DNA from: Paralvinella palmiformis | Lineage: Eukaryota > Annelida > Polychaeta > Terebellida > Alvinellidae | Length of the DNA: 64,000 bases | Assembly (NCBI GenBank): GCA_025642065.1 | Contig: JAODUP010000278.1 | Location: 1 to 64,000, forward strand | Direction: 5' to 3' | Shown here: piece after piece, positions 56,496 to 64,000 of the stretch | Position numbering within the stretch: position 1 is the first letter of the stretch | Layout of the letters: each line of letters starts with the position of its first letter | Notes under the pieces: model-generated | Told to the model about the DNA's origin: nothing | The model's database searches: none | Seen by the model: only the letters and a program-made list of their open reading frames with translations | Translations under genes and position numbers: made by a program

Positions 56496-59435
56496 TATGT
56501 TGGAGTGGTTGAGAAACCTCCTCCCCCACCACTCACAGGGGAGCAGTACGGAAAGATGGAGCCGAAATACCCTGAGGGTGGTCACTGCCAGAGTGTTTTA
56601 CGTCCTCAAGGGGTCTTTAATGTCCCCATTTATTTTTAATAATTTAGGGGGACTATTTTTAAAGGACGATTTCGCCTATGACTGCCTATATATACAGGGA
56701 CAGTACTCCTATAATACACCAGGTATTGGGTGCAGATAAAGGAGAGCCAAATTACCTCAACAGTTGGAAAATTACCAAATGTAATATCGTTACAATAGTA
56801 AAATAGATATAAAAAAAGTTACCATAACAGATGTCTAAAATATAGTTCAGGACTGATGGAGAGACAGCTCACGCTACATCGGCCCCCAAATTTCACATTT
56901 AGTTATATGCTTAATATCACATATAATTAAGTTACTGTATGGTGTAATTTGGAAATAAATATATCATCATATATCATCAAAGGAAATATTCATTAATCTT
57001 AACTTCAATTGATAGTTTACATACGGATCTTTCTGAGAACTTAGTAGATAAACATAATTAAAACATATTCTCAGCTCAAACAGTTTTATACATAAATACA
57101 CTGGTTTATTTATTATAAAATCTATTTCCCCCATTATCCATTATACGTGTATTTATGCTTGTTTTATTTAGAACATTATACCCTTTGCAATAGGCTTGTA
57201 TTTTAATATAGAAACTACCCTAAGTACCGACAGCACTTAAATTTGATGTGACATTTATACTACCTGTCGTATAATCAATAACGTATGTCTGCCATCGGTT
57301 CATTGAGTTTCAGACAAATATTAATGTAGAATACTGAAGCTGGGACTTGCATTGTGGGATATTAGGTTAACAGAATCAAAGGCGAAGTAGGTAAGTTTCA
57401 GTGATGTTGGTTACTTCTATAATATTGTTGAAGCTATATTTTTCATATCAAATTGGCCGATAATGTTGTGCCACTAATTGGCTGTATGCCAGTCTTAATT
57501 ATCCTTTACACTAGTTGTTTTATAGTATTATATATCATATATATTTATATATGTCTGTGTTTGTGGTGGTGGTGGGGGGGGGGGGTTAATGCAAATAGTA
57601 CAATAACAAGCAGATGCCTGTTTTAAATATGTATATGCGTGAATTACAAACAAAACACACACACAGACACTCACTCACACACACACACACAAACACACAC
57701 ACGCATACACGCACACACACCAACAAAGTTACTTACAAACGTTGATTGAAATAAATGAATCTATGTCATTCGGTGTTTGTATTAGCTGTTAAACATGTTT
57801 TAGTAGTGGCTAAATGTAAATTATTTATTGTTTATATTTTGAGATGAGTCTAGGATTGTCTGGATTAATGGTAATACGATAAAAGAACATGACCTTTTAT
57901 GGCGGCAAAAGAGAACAATATTGTTTATGCTCTAGAAAACTTGATTACTGTCATCAAGCTATATAGATGCACACGATGTGATATCACGAACTTTGGCAAA
58001 ATCGTAAACATCAGCATTCAGACTGTGGCACATTTTGAGAGAAAAAAGACAAAAATGAATGGCTAATTAGATTCGAAAAGAATCCACTCGCGTTTTCTTG
58101 ATTCTCTAAGCCAGTGCTCTTTTCACTCACTGAAAAAAAACACAAACAACACACATACACGATACACATATGACCAAACATATGCCAAAGAAATGGTAAT
58201 ATGTGTGTTCATTCCACCTTGCATCATTACTAGTGTACACCAACTTCATATTCCATATAATTTGCGGCTATTATTATAAAAATGTTAAATATTACACAGA
58301 TATATATGTGTCGATTGATCTACACGGATATATGCGCTCAGGTAAAAGGTGGAAGAGGAACTATTTCAATAATGATGTTTCCAGATTACCAATGTTGACA
58401 TTTTCCGGTAACGGCATTGTATCAGAAATATTGATTTGTGCTCTTTTTGCACAGATCATCAACATGATGATAATCTGGATATATGTAGGCGTATCACGTC
58501 TTCCCCGACAGATAACCAGGTGACACAGATATTGACAAACATAGCAAGGATGACGCTGATCAAAACACCTTTTAATAGCCACACTAAGGCCAACGATGTC
58601 CACTTTAGAAAGCCAATTATTAAATATATCACAAGTGGCATGCTCAGATATTGGTAAAATGGCCTATATACAATATATTGCTCAGGTATCAAGACCCAGG
58701 TATCAAAGTTTAAAAAAAATATTTTGGAGATTTCAGATTAGTTCATTATACTCATAAATCAATAAAAACCTGTGCCGGCAGAAAGTGAATTATTGAGTGG
58801 TTCGTTTAAACTCGGCACCAGTCTTACCTGATATATACAGCCAACTGGTCATCCTCTAGGGAAATTAGGCCATCAGATGAACCATCCCAGAGACGCATAT
58901 ACCACCTACATTCGAATTCCGACCTGGAAGGCTGCAAGAGCTGCGCGTTACCAACTCGGACAAAATATGGAAATATTATCTTAATATTAAAATAACGAAC
59001 ATACACAGCTAATATCAGCACCAACGACAATATCATACAGTTAAGTTGTTGACAAGCAATTATTTTTATTATAAATAAATATTTGTTGTTTAAAAAAACA
59101 AAAACAACTGACGGTTCAAGAACCATAGAATACTTCTCCATGAAAACAAAACCAAATGATAATAGTTTCCGTAGCTTCTTAATGTTGTCTTTAACCATTT
59201 CAAGCCAGCACTATCCAAGGCACCTTATGACATCAATTATAGTTTAACATCGTGACGGATACACGAAAAACTGATTCACACCAACTGTATCTGGATTCCT
59301 TCGCCATTAAATATTTTCGCCGTTTATGGAATGATGATTCAATAAGCAATTTAAGCTGTTACACGTCAAATCATTATATACCAGCGGGGGGGGGGGAGTT
59401 CCCCTTCCCATCTATATGTTGTGATTCCACTAAAG
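56496..59435. other. unassigned sequence
   Basis: Includes a G-run at 57577-57585 and a CA-rich stretch at 57655-57722. A - strand frame at 58692-58459 is hydrophobic (GFLKWTSLALVWLLKGVLIS then VILAMFVNICVTW) and could be a membrane-protein exon, but no family was recognised and its splice sites look weak. Confidence 0.4.
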
Positions 59436-59612
59436 CTCCTCCGTGGTCTAGTTGATAGCGCAATGGACCACATATCACTACCACCTCTGAGGGTGGACAT
59501 ATCTGTAGGGTGTTTCAACTTTGACTTCACTTCATTATTTTTGGAGCTCGCTCGGCACATTTCGTCTACCATGTACACAAAAGTGGCCATAAAATATAAA
59601 TCATCATCCACT
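59436..59612 (+). repeat. SINE family 1, near full-length copy
   Basis: CTCCGTGGTCTAGTTGATAG (A box), a worn B-box region, TTTGGAGCTCGCTCGGCACA, TCTACCATGTACACAAAAGT and GGCCATAAAATATAAATC with an ATC tail. Confidence 0.8.
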
Positions 59613-60163
59613 GGAATTTGTCGTATCCAGACATCGGGAGACTGTGGATCGTGATCTTGGCCTTATTGTCTTTTCATTCTTTCTTATTGACCGCTGTCGG
59701 CAACTTCTTCGCTCGCTGTATGGATCCGGATGTTTCGGGTCAACTCCCGAATTCCTTTTCTTTCTTGCCAAAAACTAAAACGGCAGCGCCCTCTGTCGGT
59801 TTGTGACGGACTGATGTTTTTGTAACAGGTCCAGAAGCTTGTCATCTTCGATTATAATTAATTTGTGTTTTGAAAGTAAATAACACATCAGCGCCAACCG
59901 AAGCGTCTACGGTTCGTTTCCCAGACGTTCTGGATTATAATGGCAGCTAGCATGGGAATGAACTGGGATTTCTGTTTTTTGTTTCCATTCCCATAGCTCA
60001 TAGATTTTACCGGAATACTTTTTCTGTCGCTATATTACGTTAAAGGTAGAGGTAAGAATTAGTTATTTAAAAACAGCGAGTTATTGCCAGAAATAAATAA
60101 TTAATCACTCAAAAACTATAGATATAACAAACGATTTAGTTTTATTCACATTTCGTGTTCTGG

Positions 60164-60167
<4 letters not shown>
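59613..60167. other. unassigned sequence with a hydrophobic frame
   Basis: The + frame 59618-59806 reads DIGRLWIVILALLSFHSFLL then TAVGNFFARC and ends at TGA. It lacks an upstream ATG, so at most a terminal exon (an AG precedes it at 59629-59630). No family recognised. Confidence 0.2.
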
Positions 60168-60247
<80 letters not shown>

Positions 60248-60294
60248 GGGAGAGAGAGAGAGAGAGAGAGAGAGAGCTATATTACCCATCATTC

Positions 60295-60335
<41 letters not shown>
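60168..60335. repeat. (TA)n and (GA)n microsatellite block
   Basis: TA run at 60168-60211, then two GA blocks separated by a 25-base piece (CTATATTACCCATCATTCAAA) that recurs after the second block as CTATATTATCCATCAT. Confidence 0.95.
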
Positions 60336-60336
<1 letters not shown>

Positions 60337-61001
60337 TATATTATCCATCATCATAGAAAATGCAGCTTCTCTGCTTGCCTATGTTCTATGTACGCAGTCC
60401 GCTGTAAACCTCCAGGGTTGTGGGTTGGAAACCAGCTCATACCTGTGTCTGTGGGATTCGTTTACTTTGGCTGACGGAGCTCACCCATATATCCCAAATT
60501 ATCTCCCAGCTGCCATAACAGTTCCCTCAATCATGACCCCGTCAATAGATGGCGCCTGGAAGCCGGCAGAACTTACGCCCGATTTCAGTCGAATGGGATC
60601 GTTTTTCTAATCACCCGTTACGATTAAATCACATATGTCTGACACACCTGGAACGATGCCTGGATCCGGTCCTCGTCTGCCTTTAAACGGCATCAATACC
60701 GACAATAAAAGTGAGAAGAAGATTGTTATATTAAAACTCGGACGTGATGACGGCATACTCGGTAACGTAGAACGGCAGATAATGATCGCGTTAACAGCCC
60801 TCCGGTCGTACTAAATCCGTCCACTTTCCGCCCTCAAATCGCTCTTTCTGTCTTCAATCGAGAACTATCGTCAAGTTCAGTTGTCTTTATTGTTGCTGCT
60901 GCTGCTGCATGAGACTTAGACACGGTCTGAGTTGTGAATTAGGATTACCTAAACATTTTTAACTCTCTCGAAATGATATGCCTATAATAACTATACGGTG
61001 T
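60336..61001. other. CG-richer unassigned sequence
   Basis: Contains a + frame to 60610 (QGCGLETSSYLCLWDSFTLA...) with no recognised family. Confidence 0.35.
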
Positions 61002-61033
61002 GAGATAGATAGATAGATAGATAGATAGATAGT
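61002..61033. repeat. (GATA)n microsatellite
   Basis: About 7 GATA units. Confidence 0.9.
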
Positions 61034-61892
61034 GTGCGTGTGTGCGTGTGGCGCGCGTGTTTCTGTATGCATGTATGTTTCTAAACACCACATACAATCT
61101 TATATAGCCCATCTCCTTCTAATTATCAGTTATTAACAGTGTTATTATCTGGATTTATAAAAATCATCATCATCTTCATCCAAGTAAATATTACTCGCTG
61201 TTATCAGTTTGGTCGGATAAGTAAACCATTTCGAATTAAACTGATATTTTTGATATCCCAGTTTTTATCACAAACCTGTACTGCACCATCATCATCATCA
61301 TTATGATCATGATCATCATTCATCATCATCAGAAACACTTATATTAAAGAAAGATGCGATGACCGGCACTCGATATAATGGCACCGGAATAGTTCTCGAA
61401 TAATTCGGCAATTGGATATGTTACATTAATAAAAGTGGTGTATTTTAGATGTTATATAATATAGATTTATATATAATTTAAATTAATTATAAATAGTTAT
61501 TTTGTATTTGTTTTGTTTTATTTTTAATTGATCAATTGACACCCTGTATTATCGTCCACTCCGGTGTTTACGCTTAGAATTCTTTTTCTGTTAGATGTGT
61601 TAGCTGTTGAGATTTGTTGACGTTGTTGTTGTATGCCACCAGAATTTCCTTCCCTCTTATTACTTCTGATATAATTATACATATTTACAGATAATCAATT
61701 ATACTAAAGACTAGTTGCCAGCTTTATCACCATATAGTGGTAACGCCATTTGTTTAGCGATGTGTCCTCGTGGTGGAAAGTATTCAAAGCAGATGTGGTC
61801 TAATGCAAGTAATTTGATCACTGTATCAATAATACCATCTACTGGCACAAAGTATAAGTATTGGTCTAATAAATTTTCAATCGATCTGTTAT
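61034..61892. other. unassigned sequence
   Basis: No gene recognised; imperfect ATC repeats at 61284-61331. Confidence 0.5.
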
Positions 61893-62579
61893 AACTCTGA
61901 TGAAATATCTTATATTGTTAAGGATATGGATCTTTGGCTGACGAGAAAGGAGTTGGTGAGGTGACTCCAGCTGGATATTCATTTCATCATCCAGCTCTGA
62001 TTCACAAAAGAGGTGGGGGAGTAGGCATTCTTCTTCGTGATTCTTTGAAGTGTGAAAACCATTTGCGCTTTCAGGCTAAGTCTTACTAACTGACTTTTGT
62101 ATCTGTGGGGATAAGGGTTTCTTGTAACCATTATCTATCGATTACACCCCACTAAGATGAATGGCCTGAAAGCAGCAGATTTCTTCATGCAATATTTCCG
62201 AATTTATTTATTCTCTTGCTACCAACAGCGGCCATCTATTGTTCTTAGGTGATTTCAATATACTTGTTCTTCTGGACTTGTCTGCTGCATTTGATAAAGT
62301 TGACCATAATGTACTTTTCTCTAGGTTGAAAGACATGTTCGGTATGTCAGGTAAAGTACTTGAATGGTTTAGATCCTAGTGTCTGTTCATGGTATTTTAT
62401 CTGACGTTCAGTTTTTGTTATCTGGTGTACCATAGGGTTCAATTCTTGGTCCTCTGGTTTTCACAATGTATACCCGTCCTCTTGGGATCATTGCGCAGCG
62501 ATATGGGGTTAAATATCACTTGTATGCTGATGACACACAGCTGTATATATCACTGGATCCTGACAATGAGTTAAATTCC
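61893..62579 (+). mobile_element. internally deleted copy of the CR1/L2-type LINE
   Basis: The first part translates, with frame changes, as an APE-type endonuclease: [48 protein letters not shown] and [11 protein letters not shown] (the LGDFN motif). At about 62263 it jumps directly to the RT sequence [20 protein letters not shown] and runs to YADDTQLYISLDPDNELN, almost identical in DNA to 53250-53590 apart from a deletion near 62379 and a CAG to TAG change. It is thus missing the stretch between the endonuclease and RT palm and everything after about residue 223 of the sister copy. Confidence 0.85.
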
Positions 62580-63458
62580 CTTTGATTTCCTTCCTATTTG
62601 ACATGTTTTTGTCTCGTAAAATTCCATGTTCTCGGTATGTTCTCGGTATTATTCAATACATTCAATAACTACACATTCTGTATGATGAGGCTGTCGTACT
62701 TTTCTGGATTCCTGTGCTTTCTGGATCCCTGTTAATCAAACAGATTAATTGCGATCGGGATCATTTGACATCTCTAGATAATAAAGCATGTGTTGGCCAG
62801 TCCCTGACGGCCTTGGTACCAGCGACAGCCTGACCTTGACTACGTTACCCATAAATTAATACTTGACAACAGGCCGACGCCACGCTACTTAACTCAACAC
62901 GAAATTGTCCGCTAAATTCTTAAACACACAGTGACTGGGACTTGTTATCATGACAGACAGTCTGGTTGAATATTCTTAGCAACTAAGTAGGAATTATAAT
63001 CGTCTGTATTCACGCTTCCGCCATGGATTAATAAACAGTTACCTGTTGTTATAAAAACATAATACGCGTGATCAGTCCGAACACCTAAAGATCATAAGCC
63101 GATATTGTCGTCCGTTAAGCCGGCGACCTTGGAGGCCTGTGAACATTACATTGGCGAGCCTGTCAGGATGGCATTGATGTTGAACAACATCGATCTGGAA
63201 CCATATGGCCCCATGTTCCGGGCTGGACGCTGCTTCGGGATTCCGTTCGTTGGTTGCCGGATCGCCGCTAGGAGGTTGCTCGGATATAACGGATAGGCCT
63301 GGAACTGGAAAGCCGGATGGATGGGAAACCTGTCACCCTTTACGGCAGCGACGTGGAGTCCCTGGATCTCGTGACTCATCTCAGAAAGCAAATCCAGAAA
63401 AGTATGACAGCCTGATCCTACAATTCGTGTATACATATTTTCCTCACAATTGGTAATA
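62580..63458. other. unassigned sequence, CG-richer at 63060-63420
   Basis: Frames are open on both strands at 63105-63456 with no recognised family. Confidence 0.35.
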
Positions 63459-63602
63459 GGTGAACATTTTGGTAGTAAGTAATTATTTAAATAATCGAAA
63501 AAGTAATCATACGTGTTATTACTTGATCAAAATAATCGAGTACAAGTACGATTACTACTTTTTCGATTATTTAAATAATTACTTACTACCAAAATATTCA
63601 CC
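63459..63602. mobile_element. foldback palindromic element, 47-bp arms
   Basis: Arms 63459-63505 and 63556-63602 are inverted with one mismatch (GGTGAAC against GGTGAAT inverted). They share TTTTGGTAGTAAGTAATTAT and TTAAATAATCGAAAAAGTA. A 50-base centre also pairs partly. It looks like a MITE or foldback element. Confidence 0.85.
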
Positions 63603-63664
63603 TGTGAATCAGGTATTAAGATCACTCCCTGATACTCGCTACCTAGCCGTGAAAGCACAGTTAG

Positions 63665-63955
63665 TTAGAGGGTAGGATTCGTAGCCGAAGGGTCACGGCT
63701 TCGAGGCTCCATGAGCTATAATGATGTCATGTGGCGACAAGTTCACTCATCCATAAAAATGAGAACCTGACAGGAGGTGATGGCTATGTATTTGAGTAAC
63801 GATTTGCTCCATTAACTGCAGCATGCATTGTATGCATTGTGTGCTAGATTGGAACAGGTCTGAGTCAGGGATAATAATATTGTAAAATGCTTTAGAGCAG
63901 CTATCTAGCTGAATAGGGGCTATATAAATATCATATATTATATTATATATTACTT
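63665..63955 (+). repeat. SINE with CR1/L2-like 3' tail
   Basis: The head GTAGCCGAAGGGTCACGGCT (B-box-like, then TCGAGGCTCC) is followed by a body and the tail TTTAGAGCAGCTATCTAGCT then GGGGCTATATAAATATCATA with a TAT repeat, a tail style shared with L2/CR1 LINEs. The A box is not visible. Confidence 0.5.
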
Positions 63956-64000
63956 AGTATTTACGCTTAATTAGAACCCATATAGCCATTAAACATATAA

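Noticed and set aside
58459..58692. membrane-protein exon on the - strand
   Set aside because: Hydrophobic and open but without a recognised family, clear acceptor or donor; AT-rich DNA often gives Leu/Ile/Val-rich frames.
60155..60610. 151-codon frame with Ile-Tyr and Arg-Glu runs
   Set aside because: Its first half is TA and GA microsatellites; the rest matches no known family.
61880..61910. hammerhead ribozyme core (CTGATGA)
   Set aside because: No stem II and no GAAA partner at the right distance; the string lies in the LINE fragment edge.

Overview
The window is eukaryotic nuclear DNA: AT-rich, with genes split by GT..AG introns and packed with tRNA-derived SINEs, LINE fragments, DNA-transposon relics, microsatellites and minisatellites. 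The protein families and the mollusc-like transposon relics point to a lophotrochozoan animal, most likely a mollusc; the species cannot be fixed from the sequence alone.

Three conserved genes can be built exon by exon with matching splice phases. (1) An HGH1 homolog (eEF2-folding chaperone) on the + strand, 3 exons, 4060-6019, predicted 379 aa. (2) The mitochondrial 2-oxoglutarate/malate carrier SLC25A11 on the - strand, 10 exons, 28277 down to 8983, predicted 312 aa. It lies tail to tail with HGH1. (3) A stum/SPEC3-family membrane protein on the - strand, 3 exons, 51228 down to 45212, predicted 258 aa. These genes do not form an operon-like unit; they are ordinary separate animal genes. A perfect ERR-type nuclear receptor site lies about 95 bases upstream of the carrier start codon.

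Layout: 1-4059 intergenic with a decayed hAT-like transposase relic; 4060-6034 HGH1; 6035-8982 convergent intergenic/3' UTR; 8983-28277 SLC25A11, whose introns hold LINE, SINE, MITE-like and FLYWCH/MULE-like relics and several minisatellites; 28278-31180 promoter, a broken FLYWCH-type exon pair, an RTE-type reverse transcriptase scrap, a minisatellite and a SINE; 31181-35101 SINEs and a large (GAGT)/(GGT) satellite block; 35102-39866 a tandem array of about 3.5 units of roughly 1.37 kb; 39867-45211 mostly unassigned, with two CpG-rich islands and one degenerate tandem repeat; 45212-51228 the stum gene with a 15-bp minisatellite in intron 1; 51730-52527 a very homogeneous 46-bp minisatellite; 52922-55087 a 5'-truncated CR1/L2-type LINE with an open reverse transcriptase frame, beside a TIR element and inside an outer inverted repeat; 55088-64000 mostly non-coding, with a second internally deleted copy of the same LINE, a palindromic foldback element and SINEs.

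The most interesting structures are the 1.37-kb tandem array, a possible MULE-like element bounded by inverted sub-repeats inside SLC25A11 intron 1, a minisatellite whose unit matches a dispersed repeat, and the nested inverted repeats around the LINE. No CRISPR array, operon, true tRNA or rRNA gene was seen.
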